A DNA stretch of 64,000 nt from Herbaspirillum huttiense (GTDB taxonomy: Bacteria; Pseudomonadota; Gammaproteobacteria; Burkholderiales; Burkholderiaceae_D). The notes under the pieces were generated by a model, which had not been told where the DNA came from, did not search any database, and was given only the letters and a program-made list of their open reading frames with translations. Below, piece after piece: positions 27,278 through 36,621 of the stretch (positions are counted from its first letter, which is position 1; every line of letters begins with the position of its first letter). Both the position numbers and the translations under genes were made by a program. The stretch lies in contig NZ_CP037993.1 of NCBI RefSeq assembly GCF_004367745.1, positions 1,364,001-1,428,000 of the forward strand, given 5' to 3'.

Positions 27278-28342
27278 TCAGAACGACTCGGCGGCCTTGA
27301 TGGCGCGGACCACGTCATCCTGGCTCACATCGAGGTGCGTCACCCAGCGGATACGGTTCATCATGCCTTCCTTGCTGCGATAGGCACCTCCCTGCAGCGT
27401 GATATCGTGGGCGGCAAAGTGGGCGATGAGATTGCCGGCAATATCGGCTTGAACATCCGTAAAGACCATGTTGGTCTGCGCTGGCTGGACGTGGAATGCA
27501 CCACGCAGTTTGGGGTTGTTGCTGGCCGCCTCGGCCAGGCCGCGCGACAGCAGATCCGCATTGGCATGATCGTCGGCCAGGCGGTGAACGTTATGCTGGA
27601 GCGCATGCAGGCCGGCCGCAGCCAGCATGCCGGCCTGGCGCATGGCACCGCCCAGCATCTTGCGAATGCGCCGCGCCTCGTGAATGAAATCCTTGGAGCC
27701 CAGCAGTACCGACCCCACGGGCGCGCCCAAGCCTTTGGACAGGCACAGTGAAACGGAGTCGAAGCCCTTGCACAATTCGCGCGCGCGCATCAGAGGTTCG
27801 CCGCCCCCGGCCAGCGCAACAGCCGCATTGCACAGGCGGGCTCCATCGATATGGGCGCGCAGGCCTCGGCGCTTGGCCAAAGCGGCGACTTCCTGCATGT
27901 AGGCCAGAGGCAGCGGCTTTCCGCTCACCGTGTTTTCGATCACGACGAGCCGGGTACGGGCGAAATGCGGATCGTCCGGTTTGATCACCGCCTCGATGTC
28001 GTCCAGAGCAAGCGTGCCGTCAGGCTGTTGCTCCAGCGGCTGGGGCTGGACCGATCCCAGAACGGCCATGCCGCCTGCCTCCCAGCGATAGGTGTGCCAA
28101 TGCTGACCGACAATGGCCTCGTCACCGCGGCGGCAATGCGTCATCATGGCGATCAGGTTGCTCTGGGTGCCGCTGGGCGCAAACAGGCCAGCTTCGAAGC
28201 CGAACATCGTGGCGGCGGTGTGCTGCAGGAGATTTACCGTAGGATCTTCTCCCATGACGTCGTCACCGAGCGGCGCTTCGATCATGGCCTGCTTCATGGC
28301 AGGGGAGGGCTGGGTGACGGTGTCGCTGCGAAAGTCGCTCAT
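27278..28342 (-). CDS. ltaE: Low-specificity L-threonine aldolase
   Basis: A PLP enzyme cleaving L-threonine and L-allo-threonine to glycine and acetaldehyde; 354 residues. MSDFRSDTVTQPSPAM is the canonical N-terminus, and the PLP lysine lies in SLCLSKGLGAPVGSVLLGS. The ATG at 28342 follows AAGGAACAATCC. It is convergent with threonine synthase, and a LysR gene lies divergent on its other side. Together with thrC it gives a possible route from phosphohomoserine through threonine to glycine. Confidence 0.92.
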   Translation of the reverse strand: MSDFRSDTVTQPSPAMKQAMIEAPLGDDVMGEDPTVNLLQHTAATMFGFEAGLFAPSGTQSNLIAMMTHCRRGDEAIVGQHWHTYRWEAGGMAVLGSVQPQPLEQQPDGTLALDDIEAVIKPDDPHFARTRLVVIENTVSGKPLPLAYMQEVAALAKRRGLRAHIDGARLCNAAVALAGGGEPLMRARELCKGFDSVSLCLSKGLGAPVGSVLLGSKDFIHEARRIRKMLGGAMRQAGMLAAAGLHALQHNVHRLADDHANADLLSRGLAEAASNNPKLRGAFHVQPAQTNMVFTDVQADIAGNLIAHFAAHDITLQGGAYRSKEGMMNRIRWVTHLDVSQDDVVRAIKAAESF

Positions 28343-28444
28343 GGATTGTTCCTTGCAATCGGTCAGAAGTGAATCATGATTGTGAGTTCTTTTTGATGTT
28401 GATGGGTGCTGGTTGAGCACTCGATCTGTTCCCTGGATGCACAG

Positions 28445-29338
28445 ATGAAACTACCCCCCCTGGAAAATCTCCGCATCTTTGAAGCCGTTGCGCGCCTGCA
28501 AGGATTTACGGCTGCGGGCGAGAGTCTGGGGCTCTCGCATAGTGCGGTCAGCCGCCGGGTGTCGGAACTGGAGTCTCGGCTCAATGTGCAGTTGATGCAC
28601 CGAACCAGTCGCCGCCTGGCCCTGACGCCGGAAGGAAAGGTCTTGCTGGAAGCGGTCCAGGAAGCGCTGCAGCGAATTGAGGAGGCAACGGAGGAGATCT
28701 TGCGTCCTGCTCGGCAGCGGCCGCTTCTGGTGTCTTGCGAACGGTCGCTGGCGATGCGATGGCTGATCCCGCGCCTGTCCCAGTTTCAGGATGCGCATCC
28801 GGATCTGCCGATCTATCTGTCGACGGGCAATGGCGCGGTTGACGTTGCGCGGGAGCATATCGATGTGGCGATCCGTCGGGCCGATTTCGCACTGGATCCA
28901 CGGGCGGTCTGCATCCCGCTGTTCACGGAACAGACCGGGCCGGTCGCGCTGCCCGGCCTGAGCGGAAAGGCGCTGCTGACGCGTCTCCACTCGACCAGCC
29001 GTCCCGATGCCTGGAAGACCTGGGCGAGACGCGCCAGGGTGGCTGCCCGCGCCGCGCGGGGCGCGGCCTCTGATCTGCATTTCGACCATTTCTTTCTCAG
29101 CTTGCGCGCTGCGGAAGCCGGACTGGGCATGGCCATTGCGCCCTTGTTCATGGTGGTGGACAGCCTGGAGGCAAGGACCCTCACAGCACCTCAAGGCTTT
29201 GTGGCAGATGACTCACGGTACATCGCATTGATGCGCAGGCTTCCCGAGCCGGGTTCGCCGGAGGCACGCTTCATGGACTGGCTGCATGCCGCCGTTGAGG
29301 AGACGCTGAGTGCAGCTCGTCCCTATTGCCGCGTATAG
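28445..29338 (+). CDS. LysR-family regulator (GcvA-like)
   Basis: A 297-residue LysR protein of the GcvA type: the N-terminus LPPLENLRIFEAVARLQGFTAAGE and the helix-turn-helix LGLSHSAVSRRVSELE are typical, as is the arrangement of the effector domain. GcvA-like regulators often act on glycine or amino-acid genes. It is divergent from the threonine aldolase gene with 102 bp between starts, a likely target. The start at 28445 has a weak ribosome site; 28406 is the alternative. Confidence 0.87.
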   Translation: MKLPPLENLRIFEAVARLQGFTAAGESLGLSHSAVSRRVSELESRLNVQLMHRTSRRLALTPEGKVLLEAVQEALQRIEEATEEILRPARQRPLLVSCERSLAMRWLIPRLSQFQDAHPDLPIYLSTGNGAVDVAREHIDVAIRRADFALDPRAVCIPLFTEQTGPVALPGLSGKALLTRLHSTSRPDAWKTWARRARVAARAARGAASDLHFDHFFLSLRAAEAGLGMAIAPLFMVVDSLEARTLTAPQGFVADDSRYIALMRRLPEPGSPEARFMDWLHAAVEETLSAARPYCRV

Positions 29339-29534
29339 CATGTTGCTAGCATGTCGCGTCAGGAACAAAGCGTGGTCGCCAGGCAGAGCGTTGGCGCGGG
29401 ACGATGACCGCAGGCATGGCTTCAGTCTTCGGCCAGAAGCCGATCTTTGAATCCGTCTGGCGTCCATCTGCTGGCTGTCTTCGTCAACAGCGGCTATCCC
29501 TTCCAGATGCGCCGCGATCTCGCCCCGGGAATCG

Positions 29535-30440
29535 TCAGCCTTTTGGGGGTGGTGCTGTACCTGTCAGCGTTTCGGCGGTCTGCCACAGGCGCGCGGAATC
29601 AGCCTGACGGGCAGACTGCGGTTGCCGCGCGACATGCGGACTACCGATAAGCAAAAATCTTGGGCCGTAGAATGCGCCTTGCGCTGCATTCGGATCGAGC
29701 GCTGCCTGCAGCAGTGACTCGGTGGCCCACTTGACGTCCATCGAGGGAACCAGCCGGAACATCAGCCGCTTGTGGGTGGAATCCGTTCCCATGTTCGGCC
29801 CGCTGGTCTGCAGATTGGTCCGCGTATGGCCCGGATGGGCGCTGGTGCTCAGCAATGGCCAGTCGCGCTCGCGCGCGATGGCTGCCAGCTGATTTGCCAG
29901 CAACAGGCAGGCGAGCTTGGATTGTGCGTACGCGGTGACGGGCGAGTAGGACCTTTCGCTTTGAAGATCGTCAAAATTGATCTTGGCACCAATGGCGGCG
30001 CTGCTCGTGATGGTGGTGACGCGCGGCGCTTTGGCTTCGAGCAGCAGCGGCAACAAGAGGTTGGTGAGCGCGAAGTGGCCCAGGAAGTTGGTGGCAAACT
30101 GCAACTCGAATCCGTCCGGGCTCAATGCGCGCTTGGGCGGCATCATGATCCCGGCATTGTTGAGCAGCAGATCGATGGGACGTCCTTCGCTGAGCATCTG
30201 GCCGGCAAACGTGCGCACGCTGGCCAGGCTGGAGAGATCAAGGATGCGTACCGCCAGCGATGCCTTTGGAAACTCTTTCAGTATCTCCTGCCGTGCAGCT
30301 TCGCCCTTCGCTTCACTGCGTACTGCCATGACGACATCGGCACCCGCCGCCGCCAATCGTCTGGTTGCTTCCTTGCCGGTGCCACTGTTGGCACCGGTCA
30401 CGATGATTTGGCGCTGGCGTTGATCCGGTAACTGGTACAT
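29535..30440 (-). CDS. SDR oxidoreductase, retinol-dehydrogenase-like
   Basis: A roughly 301-residue short-chain dehydrogenase of the extended-insert type resembling retinol dehydrogenases. It has [20 protein letters not shown] (nucleotide binding), NNAGIMMPP, Ser in TITSSAAIG and Tyr/Lys in YAQSKLA. GGGAG is 8 bases before ATG 30440; ATG 30446 is nearly as good. Bacterial members have unknown substrates. It stands alone between a LysR gene (convergent) and an NmrA gene. Confidence 0.83.
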   Translation of the reverse strand: MYQLPDQRQRQIIVTGANSGTGKEATRRLAAAGADVVMAVRSEAKGEAARQEILKEFPKASLAVRILDLSSLASVRTFAGQMLSEGRPIDLLLNNAGIMMPPKRALSPDGFELQFATNFLGHFALTNLLLPLLLEAKAPRVTTITSSAAIGAKINFDDLQSERSYSPVTAYAQSKLACLLLANQLAAIARERDWPLLSTSAHPGHTRTNLQTSGPNMGTDSTHKRLMFRLVPSMDVKWATESLLQAALDPNAAQGAFYGPRFLLIGSPHVARQPQSARQADSARLWQTAETLTGTAPPPKG

Positions 30441-30738
30441 CCGCATATCTCCCATGAGGGCAATCAATGGAACCCATTTCACACACAGGCAATCACGCTC
30501 ATGTAGGGCATGGGTTCTGACTCAACTGCTTTTCCAAAGGTGGGAAAATAACGCTCTGCCTGCGTTTTGACAAGCCAGCATTTTCGTAGCAACGAGGCAG
30601 TGGCTGACAGAGCGCTGACAATGCTGGCGTGACCGAGACATCAGGCTCGCTCAAGTTGCTACCATGATCGTGCTATCTGCTGCGCGTGCGCCTGGAAATT
30701 GACGCGCAAGTTCCATTAGGAGCTCGCGCGGAGGCGGA

Positions 30739-31680
30739 TTACTTGTCCTTGATATGTTTCTCCGCCCACTGTTCTGCAGTGGTGACCGCAATCGATTGCC
30801 GTGCATTGAATGTCCCTGCCTTCGGCCACGCTACACCCTTGCCTTGCGCAAAGACGGCACGGTATTTCTTGATGTGACGAGATGGATCTTTTTTCAGTTC
30901 ATCGAGCAGGTAAAGAACGCTCCAGACATTGCGCCGGAAAGGACGTCCGAGAACACGTTCGAGAATATTGGCTACCTCGCCGTAGGTCACCGTATCACCC
31001 GACAGATAGACGATTTCATTCTTGAAGCGGGGCTCGAAGAAAACGATCTCCGCAGTCAGCAGTCCGATGTCATCCGGCGTGGTCAGGGTCACACTGGTCT
31101 CCAGGCTGCCCAGGGCGTTGAGGGTGTCGTTGGCGAAGTCCACCACTTCAAACACCGGTTCGAACATGAAACTGGTGAACATGCCGGTCGAGATGATGAC
31201 CCATTCCGTCTTGCTCTGCGCGCGCAGCAGTTCGCGTACATCGAGCTGTGCATCGAACAGGTCCTGGGGACTGCCGCGCCCGATGGCCTCGAAATCGACA
31301 CCGAACTGCCACGGGAAGTAGCGCTTCACCCCCGAGCGCAAGGCGGCCGTGGCGAGCTTCATCGGAGTCTCGCGACCGGCGACCATGCCGGCACAGCCGA
31401 TGACGGTATCAAAGCGCGCGAAGATTTCTGCCAGCTGATCGATCGTATCGTTCACAAGATCTGCTGCCACCATCCGGATGCCCAGGGCGCGGAGTTCGTC
31501 GATCTCCGCTTTCTTTGCGGGGACTTGTGTATTGATCGTCGATTCCCTGAGCAGGACGCTGATGCTCGATCCGGGGACACGTTCTGCCACGCTCGCGAGA
31601 TTGCGCAATACCGGAAGGCCGAGTTCGCCCGCGCCTAACACGAGGATGGATTGAGGAGGGAGTTGGGATGTACCATGCAT
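30739..31680 (-). CDS. NmrA/isoflavone-reductase-like NAD(P)-binding protein
   Basis: A 313-residue atypical SDR beginning MHGTSQLPPQSILVLGAGELG; the motif LGAGELGLPVL binds the dinucleotide, and the region FPWQFGVDFEAIGRG resembles fungal and bacterial isoflavone-reductase-like proteins. CAGGACAGATC precedes the ATG at 31680. It is divergent from an HxlR regulator with 78 bp between starts, a common pairing of a stress- or aromatic-responsive regulator with an oxidoreductase. It may be an enzyme or a redox sensor (NmrA itself is non-catalytic). Confidence 0.82.
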   Translation of the reverse strand: MHGTSQLPPQSILVLGAGELGLPVLRNLASVAERVPGSSISVLLRESTINTQVPAKKAEIDELRALGIRMVAADLVNDTIDQLAEIFARFDTVIGCAGMVAGRETPMKLATAALRSGVKRYFPWQFGVDFEAIGRGSPQDLFDAQLDVRELLRAQSKTEWVIISTGMFTSFMFEPVFEVVDFANDTLNALGSLETSVTLTTPDDIGLLTAEIVFFEPRFKNEIVYLSGDTVTYGEVANILERVLGRPFRRNVWSVLYLLDELKKDPSRHIKKYRAVFAQGKGVAWPKAGTFNARQSIAVTTAEQWAEKHIKDK

Positions 31681-31758
31681 GATCTGTCCTGAGGGTCGTT
31701 GCTGATAAGATGGCCGCATGGTTGCACGATCACGCAACGCTCTCAAGAAGGCACACGG

Positions 31759-32202
31759 ATGATACCAAGAGAAGCCATCATCGCTGATGAAGCACTGAAG
31801 GAAGCAGAAGCCATCTGCCAGACCCTGCGCGAAGATGACGATGGGGTCCGGCGGGATGTCCTCGCGCATGCAGGCAGCCGCTGGGCGCTCGGGATCCTGC
31901 ACGCGCTCGGCGTATATGGCACGCTGCGCCACGCCGAGCTCAAGCGTCAGCTGAGCGGCGTGACCCAGCGCATGCTGACCAAGACGCTGCGCGCACTGGA
32001 ACGCGATGGCCTGCTGCTGCGTCACGAAACCGATGAAAAGCCGCTGCGCGTGGAGTACGAACTGACCGCGTTGGGCAAGGATCTGCTGCTGCGCATGTCT
32101 CCGATCTGGACCTGGGTGGTGGAGCACGCGGAGGACTTCCGCCAGGCGCGCCACACCTTTGACAGTCAGGACAAGCAACAGAACATCCATCGACTCAGGT
32201 AG
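31759..32202 (+). CDS. HxlR-family transcriptional regulator
   Basis: A 147-residue winged-helix regulator: GSRWALGILHALGVYGTLRH and LSGVTQRMLTKTLRALERDG are the HxlR hallmarks (positions 40-85). The ATG at 31759 follows AAGAAGG. A cysteine at residue 19 lies before the DNA-binding domain, where some HxlR proteins sense electrophiles; whether it does so here is not known. It is divergent from the NmrA-like gene, its probable target. Confidence 0.87.
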   Translation: MIPREAIIADEALKEAEAICQTLREDDDGVRRDVLAHAGSRWALGILHALGVYGTLRHAELKRQLSGVTQRMLTKTLRALERDGLLLRHETDEKPLRVEYELTALGKDLLLRMSPIWTWVVEHAEDFRQARHTFDSQDKQQNIHRLR

Positions 32203-32373
32203 CGCCGGCGTCAGGCATCGCCGATCCCTGTGGCGAGCCTGCCGACGTCCTGCAAAGCGCTTCCTGTCATTAACCGTGCCGATTCCAGGGTCCAGGCTCG
32301 TGCTGCAAGCTGGTCATCCTGTTTCGCACCTTGGCCCACTCACATCGTCCCGTACGACCCTCTCCAGAACATC

Positions 32374-33228
32374 ATGTCGCGCATCGCAATCACCGGTCAG
32401 ATCCTGGCTCCGAGGGACGTCGACAGCGTGTCCCGTCCCGTAGTGGCCCTCGGCACCACATCAGTCGCCAAGGACTGGGAGAACGCCCGGCATCAGCATC
32501 GCAAGGCGCAACTGATCTATTCGGTACGCGGCGTCCTCAACTGCGAAGTGGAAGACGGCGTCTGGATCGTGCCACCGCAGTGCGCCGTATGGATCCCGGG
32601 CGACCTGCAGCATGCCGCACGCGGGGCAGGAGAGACGGAATGCTATTGCCTGTTCGTCGAGCCGGATGCCGCTCCGGATCTGCCGACCACCTGTTGCACG
32701 ATTTCCGTATCGCCCTTGCTGCGCGAACTGCTGCTCAAGGTGGCGGGTTTTCCCGAGCTGTATCCCCTGGGCGGACGCGAAGAACGCCTGATCGCCACCT
32801 TGCTTGACGAGTTGGCGAGCGCGCCGGTAGAAGACCTGCATCTGCCAATGCCGCGCGACCAGCGCTTGCGGAGACTCGCCGACCTGCTGCTGGCCGATCC
32901 CACCGACAAGACGTCCAAGGCTGCCTGGGCCCATCACATCGGCATGAGCGAACGCAGCATGAGCCGCCTCCTGCAGCAGCAAGTCGGCATGAGCTTCGGG
33001 CGCTGGCGTCGTCAATTGCACGTGATCCTGGCACTGCAGCGTCTGACCAAGGGCGACAGCGTGCAGACGGTGGCACTGGAGCTGGGCTACGAAAACGCCA
33101 GCGGCTTCATCACCATGTTCCGCAAGGCCGCAGGCAAGTCTCCGGCACGCTATCTCTCCGATCGCACCGACAGCGCGGTACGTGCGGCGGTGCCGGCCAT
33201 CGTGCTGCCGGATGAACGCCCCGCCTGA
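32374..33228 (+). CDS. AraC-family transcriptional regulator with N-terminal cupin
   Basis: A 284-residue protein with an N-terminal cupin-like sensor (HQHRKAQLIYSVRGVLNCEV, then PPQCAVWIPGDLQHAARG) and a C-terminal AraC DNA-binding domain (LGYENASGFITMFRKAAGKSP near residue 240). The ATG at 32374 (MSRIAITGQ) was chosen; the upstream extension from 32230 looks non-coding. It lies just before the TonB-receptor gene and, like other AraC proteins next to siderophore receptors, may activate it; this is inference. Confidence 0.88.
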   Translation: MSRIAITGQILAPRDVDSVSRPVVALGTTSVAKDWENARHQHRKAQLIYSVRGVLNCEVEDGVWIVPPQCAVWIPGDLQHAARGAGETECYCLFVEPDAAPDLPTTCCTISVSPLLRELLLKVAGFPELYPLGGREERLIATLLDELASAPVEDLHLPMPRDQRLRRLADLLLADPTDKTSKAAWAHHIGMSERSMSRLLQQQVGMSFGRWRRQLHVILALQRLTKGDSVQTVALELGYENASGFITMFRKAAGKSPARYLSDRTDSAVRAAVPAIVLPDERPA

Positions 33229-33331
33229 ACACCACAGATCCACCCCGTTGTGAGTGTGGCCGAAATGCGAAATAGTCTGGCCTGGTTTCGCTATTGCGAC
33301 CACGCGTCTTCATTGTTAAATGACTGCTCCA

Positions 33332-33351
33332 AATAACAATGATTATCGTTT
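33332..33351 (+). promoter_or_regulatory. Fur box upstream of the TonB receptor
   Basis: AATAACAATGATTATCGTTT closely follows the Fur consensus of repeated ATAAT/ATTAT hexamers. It is AT-rich in a GC-rich setting and predicts iron repression of the receptor gene. Confidence 0.75.
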
Positions 33352-35673
33352 ATGTGCTCACGCCATGCCGTTTCAACTTCTCGTCGCGTCCTCACTGCAT
33401 ACGTTCCGTCGCCTGCCTGCCCGCTCTCCGACCGGGCCGTGCGGGACTTGCTCCGACGCACGCCGCACAAGGTCTTGAGTTCTGCGGTCGCCGCCGCTGT
33501 TCTGCTGGGCGCGCAAGCCAGCTTCGCCGCTGATTCATCACAAATCCAGCAAAACCCTGCCGATTCCGGAACGGCGGCGCAAGCGCAAACCTCCTTGCCG
33601 GCTGTCACTGTCACCGGGCATGCGGAGCCGGCGACCACGGAGGGGACAGGAGCCTATACGACGGGCGAGACGGCCGCGGCAACGCACCTGCCGCTGTCAT
33701 TGCGGGAGACGCCGCAGGCGGTGACGGTGATGACGCGCCAGCGCATGGATGACCAGCAATTGAACTCGGTGCAGGGCGTGCTGGACAACACCACCGGCAT
33801 CACGTCCTACCAATCCGATAGCGAGCGCACGAGTTTTTATTCGCGCGGATTCCTGATCAACAACGTGCAGTATGACGGCATCCCTACGGTGGTCGGCAAT
33901 ACCGTCAACGGCAGCGGGATCAGTGCTATCGATACCGCCTTCTATGATCGCGTCGAAGTGGTGCGGGGTGCTTCCGGCCTGCTTACCGGAACGGGCAATC
34001 CCTCGGCCGCCATCAATCTGGTGCGCAAGCGTCCGACCCGGGATTTTTCGGCGTCGGCCTCGCTGAGCGCAGGCAGCTGGGATACCCATCGCGCCATGGC
34101 CGATCTCTCGACCCCACTGACAGCTGATGGTCGCATCCGCGCGCGACTGGTGGGCAGCTATCAGGACGGCCACTCCTATATCGATGGCTACAAGCCCGAG
34201 AAGAAGTCGTTCTACGGCATCGTCGAGGCTGACCTGACTTCACACACCACCGTCAGCCTGGGCTATGACGATCAGCACATCACCTCGACGGGAGCCACCT
34301 GGGGCGGGTTGCCGCTCTGGTTCAGCGACGGCACGCAGGCTGACTACGCCTCGTCGAAGAGCTACGCACAGGATTGGAGTCAATGGAACACGACGCTCAA
34401 GACTGCCTCTGCCGAGCTCGATCATCGCTTTGACAATGGCTGGAAACTGCATGCCACGGCCAGCCAGTACCGCACCGAATTCAATGCCGAACTGCTCGGC
34501 CTGGTCGGCCGTCCGGACCGCGCCACCGGGCTGGGCACCTATCCTTTCGGGGCGTATCCGGTGGCCCTCGCGTCACAGGGCAGCAGTCGCACCAACACCT
34601 TCGATGTGATGCTGGCTGGCCCCTTTGACCTGCTGGGCCGTCATCATGAAGCAGTTGTGGGGGCCATGACCTCACGCCGCACCTCCGGCGAGAATGACAT
34701 CGCGCCGTTCTATGCCGGATTCATGCCGGTCAATATCAATGAGCTCAGCACGCCCTTTGCCCGTCCGGACTTCGCAGCAATGCCATCGGTCCCGACCAGC
34801 ACCGGGATCAAACAGAGTGGCGTGTATGGCGCGGCCCGTCTGTCATTGGCCGATCCCCTGAAACTCATCGTCGGTGCGCGTGTGAGCAACTACGAAATTG
34901 ACAACAGCGTCGGTGGCGCGGCGATGCGTTACGAGAAGAACGGTGTCTTCACGCCCTATGCCGGCCTGATCTACGACATCAACCGGATCTATTCGGCCTA
35001 TCTCAGCCATACGCGCATCTTCAATCCACAGACCGACTATCAGGACAGCAAGGGCAACGTCCTCACGCCGGCCACAGGTAAGACGACGGAGATCGGCCTC
35101 AAGGGGGCGTACCTTGAAGGGCGCCTGCACGCCTCCGTGGCCCTGTTCGAAACCCGGCTGGACAACGCGGCCCAGATCGTTGCCGGTGCGTTCACGCCAG
35201 CGGGCGCGCAAGCCTACAGCGGTGCAGATGGCACCAAGTCACGCGGAGTCGAAGTGGATCTGCAGGGCGAGCTGGCACGCGGCTGGAACGTCTACGCAGG
35301 TCTCTCCCACTTCATCGCCGAAGATGGCAACGGTGTGCGTCTGAATTCGCAGCTGCCGCGTACCACGGCGCAGTTTTTCACGACCTATCGCCTGCCTGGT
35401 GCGTGGCGCAAGCTGACGGTGGGAGGCGGCGTGAGATGGCAGAGCGGCATCTACGAGGCGGCCAATACCGGCACCAGTACCTTGGGCGGCCAGCAGGGTG
35501 GCTATGCCCTGGCATCGCTGATGGCGCGTTATGCCGTGTCGCAGAAAACCACGGTGGCGCTCAACGTGAACAACCTCTTCGACAAGAAGTACGCGCTGCA
35601 GAAGGGAGACTTCGATACCGTGACCTACGGTGCTCCACGCAACATGATGGTGACACTGGATTACCGCTATTGA
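33352..35673 (+). CDS. TonB-dependent siderophore receptor
   Basis: An outer-membrane ferric-siderophore receptor of the FhuE/FpvA type, up to 773 residues. A signal peptide ends ASFAADSS near residue 60. A plug domain (LPLSLRETPQAVTVMTRQRM, RGFLINNVQYDGIP, VEVVRGASGLLTGTGNPSA) and a 22-strand barrel ending in VTLDYRY with a terminal aromatic follow. The start is uncertain. ATG 33352 abuts the Fur box, so transcription may begin after it; GTG 33439 (VRDLLRRTPHKV) gives a normal-length signal peptide and may be the true start. No separate signalling domain is visible at the N-terminus. Confidence 0.92.
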   Translation: MCSRHAVSTSRRVLTAYVPSPACPLSDRAVRDLLRRTPHKVLSSAVAAAVLLGAQASFAADSSQIQQNPADSGTAAQAQTSLPAVTVTGHAEPATTEGTGAYTTGETAAATHLPLSLRETPQAVTVMTRQRMDDQQLNSVQGVLDNTTGITSYQSDSERTSFYSRGFLINNVQYDGIPTVVGNTVNGSGISAIDTAFYDRVEVVRGASGLLTGTGNPSAAINLVRKRPTRDFSASASLSAGSWDTHRAMADLSTPLTADGRIRARLVGSYQDGHSYIDGYKPEKKSFYGIVEADLTSHTTVSLGYDDQHITSTGATWGGLPLWFSDGTQADYASSKSYAQDWSQWNTTLKTASAELDHRFDNGWKLHATASQYRTEFNAELLGLVGRPDRATGLGTYPFGAYPVALASQGSSRTNTFDVMLAGPFDLLGRHHEAVVGAMTSRRTSGENDIAPFYAGFMPVNINELSTPFARPDFAAMPSVPTSTGIKQSGVYGAARLSLADPLKLIVGARVSNYEIDNSVGGAAMRYEKNGVFTPYAGLIYDINRIYSAYLSHTRIFNPQTDYQDSKGNVLTPATGKTTEIGLKGAYLEGRLHASVALFETRLDNAAQIVAGAFTPAGAQAYSGADGTKSRGVEVDLQGELARGWNVYAGLSHFIAEDGNGVRLNSQLPRTTAQFFTTYRLPGAWRKLTVGGGVRWQSGIYEAANTGTSTLGGQQGGYALASLMARYAVSQKTTVALNVNNLFDKKYALQKGDFDTVTYGAPRNMMVTLDYRY

Positions 35674-35744
35674 GTCCGCACGGACGCCTTTTGCATCATC
35701 AGTAAATATTATGAATCGCTCCTTTAATCATCTGGAAAAATGAT

Positions 35745-36200
35745 ATGTCAATTCAGTCGCCGCTTTCCTCCGCGCATCCTCTGCCGACCCGGCATCCGGA
35801 CCAGACCGCCTTGTTCTGGCTGGCCACTGCCATCGGGGCCGTGCTCTTCGTGAGCTTCCAGCTGTTCTTCTACGTCAACGACTTCGTGAGAGCACAGGGC
35901 AGCGCGCCCGCCATCACCTTCGAGACCAAGATGCTGTGGATGTTTTCGGCCTATTACGGCTGCTGGATCGTCACCGTCCTGCTCGCACTGTCCGCCAACC
36001 GCGCGGCCCGGTGGAGCGCGCTGATCCTGGGCAGCCTGCTGGTTGTCCTCAACACCTTGGGCGGCATTGCCGACGGATTGCGCGATGGCTGGCACATTGC
36101 CTTCTCGGCGATGTTCTTCATTTCACTGCCGGGCGTATTCGCCATCGCGACCACCTGGCGCCACCTCAATCGCAAAGGAGACGGCCATGTCGATGAATAG
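35745..36200 (+). CDS. Small inner-membrane protein of unknown function
   Basis: A 151-residue protein with four hydrophobic segments (ALFWLATAIGAVLFVSFQLFF; MLWMFSAYYGCWIVTVLLAL; ARWSALILGSLLVVLNTLGG; AFSAMFFISLPGVFAIATT). No family recognised. It lies 71 bp downstream of the siderophore receptor and overlaps the next gene by 14 bases, so the three may form an iron-regulated unit. A role in iron uptake or reduction is only suggested by position. Confidence 0.7.
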   Translation: MSIQSPLSSAHPLPTRHPDQTALFWLATAIGAVLFVSFQLFFYVNDFVRAQGSAPAITFETKMLWMFSAYYGCWIVTVLLALSANRAARWSALILGSLLVVLNTLGGIADGLRDGWHIAFSAMFFISLPGVFAIATTWRHLNRKGDGHVDE

Positions 36201-36594
36201 TGCGGATTTCCCGCTTGTATGGATGAATCTCACCCAGCAACCCGGACATGATCACGAGCAGGATTTCACGGAGTTTGAAGCGAACCTGCAGCGCGAAGAA
36301 CCCTTCGTGCTGCTGACCGATACCGTCCCTGCCGAAGATCACGAGCATTCCGCGGAAGAAAAGAAACGTACCGCACTCTGGATGAAGCAGCACAAGCATG
36401 CCTTGCGCAAGCTGGTGCTGGCGATGATCGTGGTGGAACCCAATGCGGCCAGGCGGGTTGGCTTCAAGGCCTTCGCGGTGGTGTTTGCGAAGTTCTGGGG
36501 CTACCCGCTGCTGCTTGCGGGCTCGCGTGAGCAGGCGCTGCAGATGGCGAGAGAACTGCTGGCGCAGAATGGCAAAGCAGTCGGGCTGACCTGA
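36187..36594 (+). CDS. Hypothetical protein coupled to the membrane gene
   Basis: A 135-residue soluble protein. The ATG at 36187 has AAAGGAGA 7 bases upstream and sits inside the end of the preceding gene, so translation is likely coupled. It is rich in His, Glu and Asp in its first half (PGHDHEQDF, PAEDHEHSAEEKK) and helical and basic afterwards. No family recognised. The His/Asp-rich stretch could bind metal, which would suit its place after a siderophore receptor, but this is speculation. Confidence 0.7.
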   Translation: MSMNSADFPLVWMNLTQQPGHDHEQDFTEFEANLQREEPFVLLTDTVPAEDHEHSAEEKKRTALWMKQHKHALRKLVLAMIVVEPNAARRVGFKAFAVVFAKFWGYPLLLAGSREQALQMARELLAQNGKAVGLT

Positions 36595-36621
36595 GGCTGT
36601 TTTCTGACCGAATTGCGGCGG

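Noticed and set aside
29404..29650. Short plus-strand frames between the GcvA-like regulator and the SDR gene
   Set aside because: They mostly overlap the end of the SDR gene in antisense and have no supporting start signals or known domain.
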